A stretch of 64,000 nt of DNA from contig OY729418.1 in assembly GCA_963422275.1 (NCBI GenBank), positions 3,286,001 to 3,350,000 of the forward strand, given 5' to 3'. Made by a program: the position numbers and the translations under genes. Numbering within the stretch: position 1 is the first letter of the stretch; every line of letters starts with the position of its first letter. The stretch is from G963422275 sp963422275. Lineage in GTDB: Bacteria > Pseudomonadota > Alphaproteobacteria > Rhodobacterales > Rhodobacteraceae. Positions 1 to 8,854 of this stretch are shown one piece after another. The notes below the pieces were generated by a model. It saw only the letters and a program-made list of their open reading frames with translations. It was not told the DNA's origin and did not search any database.

Positions 1-360
1 GTCAGCCCCTATCGCGCCCAAGAACTGAACTTGGTCTGCGGTCATTCCGCCATAGGCGTTTTGTGCAAGGCGGGTCGCCGTGGCTGATGAAGCAGCAACG
101 ATCAATTCCCCATCGTCATTCCGCTCATTGACTACGTGTGAAAATGCGAGGCCGCCGCCGCCGCCAGCCATGTTTGTCACTTGAATCGGTTTGTCCACCG
201 CCCCAATGTCAAACATGACCTTGCCTATTGTTCGGCAGGTAAAGTCCCAACCGCCGCCGGGATTTGCCGGTGCAATGCACTCGGCGGCAAAAGCTGACCC
301 TGTCATTCCGAGGCCAAGCAGCACTCCCGCCGCAAGACCTCGCAGATTTCTTGGATTCAT
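1..360 (-). CDS. Tripartite tricarboxylate transporter (TctC/Bug family) substrate-binding protein, N-terminal part
   Basis: The reading frame is open from an ATG at 360 down to the left edge (120 codons), so the C-terminal part lies outside the window. A good ribosome site (GGAGAGG) sits just upstream of the ATG. The first ~24 residues form a signal peptide (hydrophobic GVLLGLGMTGSAFA, then cleavage near AAEC). The next stretch, IAPANPGGGWDFTCRTIG, is the hallmark of Bug/TctC periplasmic binding proteins, followed by a glycine run (NMAGGGGGLAF) and VNERNDDGELIVAASSATATR. Known members deliver tricarboxylates or related carboxylates to a TctAB membrane pair. Here the ligand cannot be read from the sequence, and any TctAB genes would lie to the left of the window. 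The family assignment is firm. Confidence 0.87.
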   Translation of the reverse strand, partial: MNPRNLRGLAAGVLLGLGMTGSAFAAECIAPANPGGGWDFTCRTIGKVMFDIGAVDKPIQVTNMAGGGGGLAFSHVVNERNDDGELIVAASSATATRLAQNAYGGMTADQVQFLGAIGAD

Positions 361-730
361 GATTCCTCTCCAACAATTAACAACTGCACGAACTCGCTTG
401 AGGCTTGACTTGATCTTGTGCCGCATGGCGATTCGCGACTATGCTCTTCATTTGTATTGATTTTCCGCATTTGCACAAGAATTTCCAGAAAAACACCCGT
501 CTGTTGCCAGAAACGGCGTTGGTGCCGTCGCTTGGCGTGTTTCATTGGCAATCAATGCGCGCTTCGGCGTTGGGGCAGCATCTTCGAACAGAGGCCAGAG
601 ATGGCGAAGCTGGCAGTCTGCGGAGCCTGACCCGAGGGTTCAATACCGTTGTTTGGGAATCCAGTCTTTTGGAGCGATTGCCCTTCTGCGTGAGGCTCTT
701 GACGCACGATGCGGAGCGGGCGGGAGAACA
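361..730. other. Gene-poor region between a transporter gene and a dead IS
   Basis: This stretch carries the promoter side of the minus-strand binding protein. I find no convincing gene in it. The open frames on both strands overlap each other, have no ribosome sites and show no family signature. The part nearest 731 blends into decayed IS sequence. Confidence 0.5.
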
Positions 731-1673
731 CTTGGGGCAACTTCTGATTTGGGTTTTTGGTTTTGGCTGCGGAAATTGCCCTTTCCGGTTGCACCGGCCG
801 GTTTCTTGCGGCCCGAAGTCCCCAAATGAGCGTTTTCGGGGCGGAATCGCCACCGTTTCAGCCCCCGCATGGCTGGTTCGGCAGATTCCGGACACACTCA
901 TCCCCTGTGACGACAAGTGCGGTTGGGCAATCATCAGGTTCGAGAAGCCCAAAAGCAGTGCAAGCCACTGTAAGTTCCTCTTCAGCCCTCGATAGCGAAC
1001 CTTGTCATGGCCGAACACCCGCTCGCGATCCGGAACGGATGCTCCACCCGCGTCCGCACCTTGGCCGCCGTCTGCCGGGATTCATGAGCAATGTGCCGCA
1101 AAACCTCGCGGCACGTGTTCTGCACGCTTCCCGATCCCGCGATATCAGGCGTCAGCCCAAACCTGTTTCTCCTCGCCGTGCAGAAGAAGATCCGAAGGCG
1201 TCGGGTCGCGACGTTGGCGGCCGTTCCCTCCAGAGATGGTGCACCAGCCCCCGGGGATCGGTGCCGATGTGCAGCTTCATTTCGAAATGCCACTGGTTCC
1301 CCTTCTTCGTCCGGTCATCTCCGGATCTCGGGCATTGCTGTCGTTCCCGGTCGACGACGGCGCCAAGACGATGGTGTGTCAACAATGCTGCCCTCCTTCA
1401 GCAGAACCTCCCGCTCGGCCAGGGGGATCCCCGATCTCCCGAATAGCAGCTGCGCCAGTCCGCGGCGCTCCAACCGGCGGTGGAAGTCGGGACCGTCGTC
1501 CGCCGGATCGCTCAGATTGCAGAATAACTGAACGCAGTGTACGCGCAACGGCAGCGGATGCGGCTGTCGCCCCTTGCGGCCGCCCTTCGGATGCGTCGGC
1601 GCAATGCGGGCTTCCAGTCGCACCCCGGATGCACAATGCCACGCCCAAAATCAGGCTGTATTCAGAGGTTCCT
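731..1673 (-). mobile_element. Degenerate IS5-group insertion sequence (copy 1)
   Basis: On the minus strand, fragments of one IS5-type transposase appear in successive frames: LEARIAPTHPKGGRKGRQPHP, VHCVQLFCNLSDP, an HFEMKLHIGTDPRGLVHH-like stretch, RTRVEHPFRIASG, and finally VRYRGLKRNLQWLALLLGFSNLMIAQ. The order matches a full-length transposase read from about 1670 down to 900. It is broken by several frameshifts and stops, so no active enzyme can be made. The right end keeps the family terminal sequence (TTCAGAGGTTCC). The left end near 731 is decayed but still resembles the other end. Related copies lie at 27615-28393, 34195-34880 and 53031-53973. Confidence 0.8.
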
Positions 1674-1730
1674 TAACGGGATGGACCAAGGCGGCGGTTG
1701 TTGCGGGATGGCTGATTGCATTCTGACGAA

Positions 1731-2319
1731 TTGCTTATGCACTTGGTTCCGGCGACACAAGGCATTGTGTCAGGGATGTTGGGTGATGGAATGTTCGCAT
1801 GACATTCTTGACGTGGAACCGTCCCATGACCAAAATTCCCGCCAGCCTCATCATCTTCCAGCGCCGGTTCCCCGACGACGACGCCTGCGCCCGGCGGCTC
1901 ATCGCCGTCCGATGGCCACCCATTGCAACGGCATCTCCGCCCTGCAGTTGCAGAAGCGGCTCGGGGTCGGAAACTGCCGCAACGCCTGGATGCTCGCCGC
2001 CAAGCTTCGCCGTGCCGTGGTCACCCCCGAGCGCAACCCGCTGTCCGGTCTGGTCGAGACCGACGAGGCCAGCCTGCCGCAGCGCGGCGCCTCGGGACCG
2101 CCACCAGCCCCATGTCGTCGGCGGCAGGCCCGCCCATGAGATTCTCGTCTGGATCCATACCGCGCTCTGCAACCTCAAGGGCTGGGCTCGGGGCGGCTGC
2201 CACGGGCTGCGCGCCAAGTGCCTCCAGACCTGTCTCGGCGAGCTCGTCTTTCGCTTCAATCGGCGCCAAACCTCACCCCTGCCGCATCTTGATCAAACCG
2301 GAACCAAGTGCATAAGCAG
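1731..2319 (+). mobile_element. Internally deleted IS1595-type element (copy 1)
   Basis: The ends are inverted repeats (TTGCTTATGCACTTGGTTCC against GGAACCAAGTGCATAAGCAG). They are flanked by a 10-bp direct repeat TTCTGACGAA at 1721-1730 and 2320-2329. Inside, pieces of an IS1595-family transposase are visible: FLTWNRPMTKIPASLIIFQRR at the start, ATHCNGISALQLQKRLGVGN, then SGLVETDEASLPQR, and near the end CLQTCLGELVFRFNRR. The zinc-ribbon segment and a central block are missing, so the copy is dead. The copy at 42157-42997 has lost different blocks. Confidence 0.82.
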
Positions 2320-2455
2320 TTCTGACGAAATGCGTCCGCTCTCATGATTCGTCCTGCCCTGCAACAGGAATTTCCGACGGGTCGGCAACCGCCCTTCGCC
2401 TTTCCCGCTCGGCGGCGGCTTTCGGCAGCTTGACGGCAACGCGACCTTCCTCACG

Positions 2456-5305
2456 TCAAATGATTTCTGGTTCGTGGATGGCTGTCAGGAGCTTTTTCTT
2501 CAAAGCCTTAAGCTTTGATTCTGAAATCAGCTTCATCCCGGCGGAATCCTTGACGTAGAACACGTCGACAGCCTGAACGCCGTATGTCGCCACAACTGCA
2601 GCGGCAATGGTCATTCCTCCAGCATTCAGGGTTCGTGCCAGATCGTAAACCAATCCAGCGCGGTCTCGGGTGTCCACCTCCACAATGGTGTAGATGTCTG
2701 ATCCGTCGTTATCGAACGTGATTTCGGTTGGCACGGTGAAACTTCTCGTGCGCTTGGATTCTGCCGAGAAGTGCTGTTCCCACAAGCGCTTCTCGATCTT
2801 CTTTCCGGTTTCTGGGTCGCCTTCAAGCGTCAAGGCAACCAGCTTTTCCAGTCGCTTGATTCGAGCGTTCTCGTATGGTTTTCCATTTGCATCCTGGAGC
2901 CAGAAGATTGCGGCTCCGAAGCCGTCCGCTGTCAGGAAGGCCTTCGCATCGATGACGCTGGCGTTGGCAAGCGCAAGAGCCCCGGCAAATCGCGAAAACA
3001 ATCCTGACCTGTCCGAAGTCGCAATGCAGAGCCTGGTCGCATCGCGGCCTGGGTCCAGCCTCGCATCTGTCTTGATCTCCCGCTCGTTCATGCTATCCAG
3101 CATTTTTGCAAACGTTCGATGGGTTTCCGTCGAAAGTGCCCGCCAATAAGAGTCCGAATGTCGTTCGGTTTCCTTGAATCTACGCTCTTCGTCCCAGTCG
3201 GCCATTGCTTCTCTGAAGCGGTCTTTCGCCTCCTCCACCCCCCGAGGAACCGCATCTTCTGACATTCCATCAGAAAGTGCCATATGGGTCAGCTGGTATA
3301 GGTCCCGGAGCAGTTGGGCCTTCCAGTTGTTCCAAACTTCCGAACCTACGCCCCGTATATCGCAAACTGTCAACACTGTCAGGAGCCTCAGCCGAGCGCG
3401 GCTCTCCACTTGGCGAACGAATTTCAGGACCGTTTTCGGGTCCGACAGGTCCCGCTTCTGTGCCGTGTCGGACATTAGCAAATGGTTTTCGACCAACCAC
3501 TCAACTAGGCCAGACTCGACTTCATCAAGTCCAAGACGAGGTGCTAGCGACCTTGCCAGCCTCGCTCCTGCGATCGAATGATCCTCCTTGCGGCCCTTGC
3601 CAATGTCGTGCAACAAAAGGGCGACATAGAGAACTCGCCTGTTTACGCCACGCTCCAGAATTCTGGAGGCCACCGGAAGGTCCTCCTTGAGCTCTCTGCG
3701 CTCGATCTGTGCGAGTTGAGAAATGCATTGAATCGTGTGCTCATCCACTGTGTAGCGATGGTAACCGCCAGGTTGCATCAAGGCCACGATGTCTCGGAAT
3801 TCTGGAATGAACATGCCGAGAACGCCGGTCTCGTTCATTCGCCGCAAGGCTCGTTCCGGGTTTCCGTGCTTGAGAAGAAGATCCAGAAAAATGCCGTTGG
3901 CATCGACTTTTTCCCGAAACTCTTTGTTGATCAGGTGAAGGTTTGCCGAGACTAGACGCATTGCATCTGGATGGATCAATAGTCCGGACTTCAAGGCCTC
4001 CTCGAATAGACGGAGCATGTTGAGAGGATCGAGCAGGAACTCGTTCTCGTCCTCAATGGCCAACCGCCCGTGAACCGTCTTGTATCCAGGACTTGTTCGT
4101 TCCCGCCCGAACTTGAAGCCTGTGCTGCGCAGAAAGCCCACGACCATGGGTTCGCGCTTGACATGCTGAGCCTCGAGTTTGGTCAGGAAAATCCGCGTCA
4201 GCTCGCCAACGTCCGTCGCAAAGCGGAAATAGTCCTGCATGAAGTGTTCAACGGCTGACCGGCCGTAATTGCTCGAGTATCCCAAACGCTCTGCGACTTG
4301 GGCTTGGACATCGAAATGCAATTTGTCTTGAGCCCGCCCGGCAATTAGATGCAACTGGCATCGAACACCCCACAGGAACGCCTCCGCGCTGAGGAACTTT
4401 TCGAATTCTTCGACTCTGAACATTCCCAACTTGACCAAATCCTTGGGGTCTTCCACATTGTGGAGATACTTGACGATCCAGAACAGGGTTTGGAGATCGC
4501 GCAGCCCCCCTTTGCCTTCCTTCACATTCGGCTCGAGCGCATAGCGGTTCCCACTCTGACGCTGGTTCCTTTCCTCCCGTTCCGCGAGTTTCGCCTCGAC
4601 GAAGTCGGTTCCCGTTCCCTTGAACAACTCGTTCCAGAGACGTTTCCGCAAATCAATTGAAAGGCTTGAGTCTCCGAATACGTGGCGGTGTTCAAGCAGT
4701 GACGTTCGAATCGTGTAGTCCTCGCGTCCGAGCCTGACGCAGTCACGTGCCGATCTGCATGAGTGCCCGACTTTGAAGTTCAGGTCCCACATCATGTATA
4801 GAGCGGTCTCGATGACTCCCTTCACCCAAGGCGTGATTTCCTTCTTGACCAGAAACAGGAGGTCCACGTCAGAATAGGGTGCCATCTCGGCTCGCCCGTA
4901 TCCACCAACTGCGGCAACAGCCATGGGTTCGGCATCGGCACTGCTCGGATTCAGCGTTCTGCTCGCCATCGAGAGCACGGTGTGCACTATGCAGTCTGTC
5001 AGAAATGCGTACGAACGAACGGCCTTGAGTGCCGCGAAAGGATCTTGAGAGAATTCCTTGCCGATCTCATCGTCTATTGCCTTCATTCCCCAGCTGCGCC
5101 GAACCTTCAATTCCTGAATGGCGGCCAGGCGCACTTCTGAAGACGTTGGGTCGGATTCGATCGCTTGTTCGATGGTCTCTGACACGCCCTTCAAATCGAA
5201 AATTTTCTCGGCAGGCAAAAGCAGGTTGCCTGGCAACTGAAGGGTGTCAATATCCAGTGCGCCCGGCACGGTCTTTATTTGGTGTGAGAGAGATAGTTTG
5301 GCCAT
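2456..5305 (-). CDS. glnD: [Protein-PII] uridylyltransferase/uridylyl-removing enzyme
   Basis: GlnD senses glutamine and adds or removes UMP on PII proteins, setting nitrogen control. The 949-residue protein has the family's standard architecture and length. A nucleotidyltransferase core carries GGYGRAEMAPYSDVDLL at about residues 134-150, with the metal-binding Asp pair. An HD hydrolase domain contains LLLHDIGKGRKEDHS near residues 570-590. Two C-terminal ACT domains start at about residue 757 (IATSDRSGLFSRFAGAL) and residue 873 (VEVDTRDRAGLVYDLA). The ATG at 5305 follows a GAGGTGACAG ribosome site. It is transcribed away from the purine-catabolic block, which fits shared nitrogen physiology but not one operon. 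No damage is visible. Confidence 0.97.
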   Translation of the reverse strand: MAKLSLSHQIKTVPGALDIDTLQLPGNLLLPAEKIFDLKGVSETIEQAIESDPTSSEVRLAAIQELKVRRSWGMKAIDDEIGKEFSQDPFAALKAVRSYAFLTDCIVHTVLSMASRTLNPSSADAEPMAVAAVGGYGRAEMAPYSDVDLLFLVKKEITPWVKGVIETALYMMWDLNFKVGHSCRSARDCVRLGREDYTIRTSLLEHRHVFGDSSLSIDLRKRLWNELFKGTGTDFVEAKLAEREERNQRQSGNRYALEPNVKEGKGGLRDLQTLFWIVKYLHNVEDPKDLVKLGMFRVEEFEKFLSAEAFLWGVRCQLHLIAGRAQDKLHFDVQAQVAERLGYSSNYGRSAVEHFMQDYFRFATDVGELTRIFLTKLEAQHVKREPMVVGFLRSTGFKFGRERTSPGYKTVHGRLAIEDENEFLLDPLNMLRLFEEALKSGLLIHPDAMRLVSANLHLINKEFREKVDANGIFLDLLLKHGNPERALRRMNETGVLGMFIPEFRDIVALMQPGGYHRYTVDEHTIQCISQLAQIERRELKEDLPVASRILERGVNRRVLYVALLLHDIGKGRKEDHSIAGARLARSLAPRLGLDEVESGLVEWLVENHLLMSDTAQKRDLSDPKTVLKFVRQVESRARLRLLTVLTVCDIRGVGSEVWNNWKAQLLRDLYQLTHMALSDGMSEDAVPRGVEEAKDRFREAMADWDEERRFKETERHSDSYWRALSTETHRTFAKMLDSMNEREIKTDARLDPGRDATRLCIATSDRSGLFSRFAGALALANASVIDAKAFLTADGFGAAIFWLQDANGKPYENARIKRLEKLVALTLEGDPETGKKIEKRLWEQHFSAESKRTRSFTVPTEITFDNDGSDIYTIVEVDTRDRAGLVYDLARTLNAGGMTIAAAVVATYGVQAVDVFYVKDSAGMKLISESKLKALKKKLLTAIHEPEII

Positions 5306-5691
5306 TCTGTCACCTCGATGGCGGATTCGAGCAAGTGCCTCGCAGAACCGGAAATGCGTGTGATCAAAGGCACTCGATTCAGGAAAATTACTTTAACAGT
5401 CTGGCTTTACCATCGCAACGAGCAGTCACCAGCAACCGCCTATCCCCTCGGTCAGCGTTGCGCGTGCCTGCTTGTATTCTCGATGGCGGAATTCTGATAA
5501 CTCGGTGAAATGGTATACCGCCGGGGCCGGACGAATCCACTATCCTGCCGCTTCGCCTTGCAGCAGGTTGCCGATGCCCTTGGGCGGCAGGACTCCTGCG
5601 CGATGATCACTTTGAAATCCTTGTCGCTTGCCGTTAAATTTGTTCGACGATCTTGAATCCTGTCCATTTCGTTTCAATTCCTGAGAAAAAA
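5306..5691. promoter_or_regulatory. Divergent promoter region of glnD and the ureide block
   Basis: These 386 bases separate the glnD start from the puuE start and hold no convincing gene, so promoters for both directions must lie here. A perfect 8-bp palindrome GGTATACC (5512-5519, context AATGGTATACCGCC) is of the kind bound by GntR-family regulators, which often control purine catabolism. That link is an inference; no GntR gene is present in the window. Confidence 0.45.
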
Positions 5692-7143
5692 ATGAATTCT
5701 GCTGATGCAAGACCCGACTTGAACGTGCCAAGATATCCTAGGGACATGCGGGGGCATGGCCACGAATCCCTCGACCCGGCTTGGCCGGGCGGTGCCAACA
5801 TCGCTGTTCAGTTCGTGGTCAACTATGAAGAGGGCGGAGAAAGCTGCATTGTCCACCAAGATGCTGCGTCCGAGGCTTTCCTGTCCGAGATTGTCAGCGT
5901 CCAGCCATGGGGTGGCCAACGGCACTGGAACATGGAGTCAATTTACGAGTACGGTGCCAGGGTCGGTTTCTGGCGCTTGAGGCGTATATTCGATGAGTTC
6001 GGCATTCCGGTTACCGTTTTTGGTGTCGCCAGCGCGCTGGCGCGCTCGCCCGAACAGACCGCGGCAATGATTGAGTCCAATTGGGAAATCGCCAGCCACG
6101 GGTTGAAATGGATCGAATACAAGGATTTCGAGATTGAAACTGAGCGACAGTACATGCAAGAGGCGGTCCACCTCCACACCGAGGTAACGGGCGCCCGGCC
6201 GCTTGGATGGTACACTGGACGGTGCTCGATGAACACGCTGGACCTAGTCGCCGAGGAGGGTGGCTTCGAATACGCCTCGGACTCTTATGCGGATGAACTT
6301 CCATACTGGGTTCGTGCGGGCGGCATCGATCAGCTAATTGTGCCATACACTTTGGATGCAAACGATATGAAGTTCGCAACCCCGCAGGGGTTCAATTCAG
6401 GCGATCAATTTCTGTCATATCTCAAGGATTCGTTCGATGTCCTGTATTCCGAAGGATCACAAGGCATGCCGAAAATGCTCTCGATCGGGCTGCACTGCCG
6501 ATTGGCGGGAAGGGCGGGAAGGGCGCAGGCGCTCCGGCGGTTTATCGAATATGCGCAATTGCACGAAGGCGTCTGGTTTGCACGACGATTGGACATTGCC
6601 AAGCACTGGGCGAGGCATCACCCAGTGCAGTCTGAGTCTATCAGGCCGTCCGCAATGGGACGAGAGGAATTCGTGCGGCAATTCGGTAAAGTGTTCGAGC
6701 ATTCGGAATGGATTGCGGAGCGGGCGTTCTTGCTCGAACTCGGCCCGGCTCACGACTGCGCTCAGGGCATTCACAGTGCACTGTGCCGAGTCTTTCGCTC
6801 ATCGGCACGAGAGGAAATGATGGGTGTGCTAAGGGCTCATCCCAATCTTGCTGGAAAATTGGCTCAAGCAAGGCAGCTGACGCCGGATTCCGCTACTGAG
6901 CAGGCCTCGGCGGGTCTCGATGCGCTATCGAATCGGGAGAGAGAAAGTTTCGAGAGTCTGAACGGGCGCTATGCCAAAAAATTCGGGTTTCCGTTCATCG
7001 TCGCCGTACGGGACCATGACAAGTCTGACATCCTCTCAAGCTTCCAGGCGCGTCTCGATAACTCGTTCGACGAAGAGTTTGCCGAAGCGTGCAGACAGGT
7101 CGAGCGAATCGCCCTGCATCGGCTGAATGACGCGTTCAGGTAA
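5692..7143 (+). CDS. puuE: Fused allantoinase (PuuE type) and OHCU decarboxylase (UraD)
   Basis: One polypeptide of 483 residues combines two steps of urate breakdown. The N-terminal ~310 residues are a polysaccharide-deacetylase-fold allantoinase: YPRDMRGHGHESLDP, NYEEGGE, WEIASHGLKWIEY (metal-binding His) and GWYTGRCSMNT. The C-terminal ~160 residues are 2-oxo-4-hydroxy-4-carboxy-5-ureidoimidazoline decarboxylase: HPNLAGKLAQ, SATEQASAGLD and YAKKFGFPFIVAVR. UraD makes (S)-allantoin and the PuuE part opens it to allantoate, so the fusion couples consecutive reactions. I chose the ATG at 5692; an in-frame ATG at 5653 would add 13 atypical residues. The allE homologue follows 11 bases later. 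Confidence 0.93.
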   Translation: MNSADARPDLNVPRYPRDMRGHGHESLDPAWPGGANIAVQFVVNYEEGGESCIVHQDAASEAFLSEIVSVQPWGGQRHWNMESIYEYGARVGFWRLRRIFDEFGIPVTVFGVASALARSPEQTAAMIESNWEIASHGLKWIEYKDFEIETERQYMQEAVHLHTEVTGARPLGWYTGRCSMNTLDLVAEEGGFEYASDSYADELPYWVRAGGIDQLIVPYTLDANDMKFATPQGFNSGDQFLSYLKDSFDVLYSEGSQGMPKMLSIGLHCRLAGRAGRAQALRRFIEYAQLHEGVWFARRLDIAKHWARHHPVQSESIRPSAMGREEFVRQFGKVFEHSEWIAERAFLLELGPAHDCAQGIHSALCRVFRSSAREEMMGVLRAHPNLAGKLAQARQLTPDSATEQASAGLDALSNRERESFESLNGRYAKKFGFPFIVAVRDHDKSDILSSFQARLDNSFDEEFAEACRQVERIALHRLNDAFR

Positions 7144-7154
7144 GAAAGGAAAAG

Positions 7155-8006
7155 ATGTCATCAAGATTTTACGCTCATCCTCCCGGAGGTTTGCCTGATC
7201 AAACGGCACTCCTTACGGACCGCGCCGTGTTCACCGAGTCTTACGCATTCATGCCGAAAGGCACGATGCGCGACATAGTTTCCAGTTACCTGCCGCACTG
7301 GGAAAAAACCCGGCTTTGGATTGTCGCTCGGCCGATGACTGGCTTTGCGGAGACGTTTTCTCAGTACATCATGGAAGTGGAACTTGGCGGAGGGAGCGAA
7401 AAGCCCGATGCAGACCCGCAGGCGGAATCCATGCTGTTTGTGACCCATGGGGCTATACTTGTAGCAATGGAAGGGCAGGAGCATGTGCTCAGGCCTGGTG
7501 GGTTCGCCTACGTTCCAGCCAGTTGTGCCTGGGCACTTCGCAGTCTCGGACCCGAAATTGCCCGCTTCCACTGGATAAGGAAGCGTTTCGAGTCCGTTCC
7601 CGGTCTAGGTCTGCCCGAGGCGTTTTCGGGAAACGAGCGCGATCTGGTCCCGGACCCGATGCTTGGAACAAATTCGGCTTGGACGACGACTCGCTTTATC
7701 GATCCAACTGACCTGCGCCACGACATGGGCGTGAACATTGTGACCTTCCAGCCTGGAGCTGTGATCCCGTTTACGGAAACCCACGTTATGGAACATGGGC
7801 TGTACGTGCTGGAAGGGAAGGCAGTCTACCGCCTCAACAATGATTGGGTGGAAGTTGAGGCTGGCGACTACATGTGGCTCAGGGCTTTTTGCCCGCAGGC
7901 CTGTTACGCGGGCGGCCCGGCGCAATTCCGCTATCTTCTTTACAAGGACATGAACCGCCACGTCGATCTCGGAAGGCGAGAGCCAGCACCCACAGGGTCC
8001 GGGTGA
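7155..8006 (+). CDS. allE: (S)-ureidoglycine aminohydrolase
   Basis: A bicupin of 283 residues, the normal length for this family. It releases ammonia from (S)-ureidoglycine to give (S)-ureidoglycolate, using a manganese ion held by the C-terminal cupin. Visible features are the N-terminal FYAHPPGGLPDQTALLTDRAVFTE signature, a first cupin (MLFVTHGAILVAMEGQEHVLRPGG) and a second cupin with metal ligands in ETHVMEHGLYVLEGKAVYRL. The closing MNRHVDLGR is also typical. A ribosome site (AGAAAGGAAAAG) precedes the ATG. It lies 11 bases after the PuuE-UraD gene and 8 bases before allA, so the three form one operon. Confidence 0.92.
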   Translation: MSSRFYAHPPGGLPDQTALLTDRAVFTESYAFMPKGTMRDIVSSYLPHWEKTRLWIVARPMTGFAETFSQYIMEVELGGGSEKPDADPQAESMLFVTHGAILVAMEGQEHVLRPGGFAYVPASCAWALRSLGPEIARFHWIRKRFESVPGLGLPEAFSGNERDLVPDPMLGTNSAWTTTRFIDPTDLRHDMGVNIVTFQPGAVIPFTETHVMEHGLYVLEGKAVYRLNNDWVEVEAGDYMWLRAFCPQACYAGGPAQFRYLLYKDMNRHVDLGRREPAPTGSG

Positions 8007-8014
8007 GGCAGTGA

Positions 8015-8512
8015 ATGCCGAGAGATCAAGGCAAGCGTATCAAGGCACTGCCTCTCTCTGCGCGTGCATTTCTCGAGTTCGGCGATGTAATCCAGACCGG
8101 TTCGACACCAGTTTTGATCAACCGGGGATTGTGTGAGCGGCACCACGACTTGATCAGATTCGATTTCGATCCCTCTGGACGGGCGGGGGCCAACATGTTC
8201 AAGGCACGTCCAAGATCATTGCCATATGAACTTGAGATGGTAGAGCGGCATCCCAAGGGATCTCAGGCCTTCTTCCCGATGGAGATGAAACCGTTTCTCG
8301 TGACAGTTGCGCCAGACGAAAATGGCGTTCCCGGCCTTCCCAGGTCGTTCATCAGCGCCCCGGGGCAGGGCGTGAATTTTCATCGCAATGTTTGGCATGG
8401 CGTTCTCACGCCGCTTTTTGGGCAAGGACTTTTTGCTGTGGTTGATTGGATTGGCGAAGGCTTGAATATCGAGGAGCATTGGTTCGCGCGCAGTTATTGG
8501 GTTGACAGATGA
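8015..8512 (+). CDS. allA: Ureidoglycolate lyase
   Basis: This 165-residue protein matches AllA, which splits ureidoglycolate into glyoxylate and urea, the last step of the ureide route. Recognisable stretches are FLEFGDVIQTG, NMFKARPRSLPYELEMVERH, QAFFPM, FLVTVAPD, GQGVNFHRNVWHGVLTPL (metal and substrate pocket) and FAVVDWIGEG. It starts 8 bases after the allE stop and ends the ureide operon; the next gene is 342 bases on, past a strong hairpin. No allantoate amidohydrolase or glyoxylate enzyme is found beside it. Confidence 0.93.
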   Translation: MPRDQGKRIKALPLSARAFLEFGDVIQTGSTPVLINRGLCERHHDLIRFDFDPSGRAGANMFKARPRSLPYELEMVERHPKGSQAFFPMEMKPFLVTVAPDENGVPGLPRSFISAPGQGVNFHRNVWHGVLTPLFGQGLFAVVDWIGEGLNIEEHWFARSYWVDR

Positions 8513-8690
8513 CCCGTGCAAATGCGGCCGTTCACTGCACGGTCCTCGCTGTATTTTGAGTTGAGATTGCTTGGCTTAACGCTGAAGGCCGGTTAATATC
8601 AGGTGTCTGGATTTCCGTGCGTAGTGTTATCGCAAACCGTTACATCCTATGCGCACTGCATTTTTTGCTCCACTGCAAACTTGGAATCGC

Positions 8691-8729
8691 CAAGCGAAGT
8701 CGATGGACACCGTCCATCGACTTCGCTTG
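8691..8729. terminator. Perfect 18-bp inverted repeat with a 3-base loop
   Basis: The left arm CAAGCGAAGTCGATGGAC (8691-8708) and right arm GTCCATCGACTTCGCTTG (8712-8729) are exact reverse complements around ACC. It lies between allA and the binding-protein gene, in an otherwise empty 342-base gap. No T-run follows on either side, so it is not a textbook rho-independent terminator. It may still end or stabilise the allA transcript, or bind a protein. Confidence 0.6.
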
Positions 8730-8854
8730 CTTAGGCTTGAACGTGCGCTCGCCTGCACCGGGAAAAAATCAGGATGGTTTCCCAGTTCCAAATTCTCGCG
8801 GTACGTGGTAGCGGTTCAAGTGTTCCACTATAACTGACTAGGGAGGAATTTGTG

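Noticed and set aside
542..1018. 158-residue minus-strand frame as a real gene
   Set aside because: Only its first ~35 residues are coding-like, and they are the C-terminal end of the decayed IS5 transposase; the rest has no signature.
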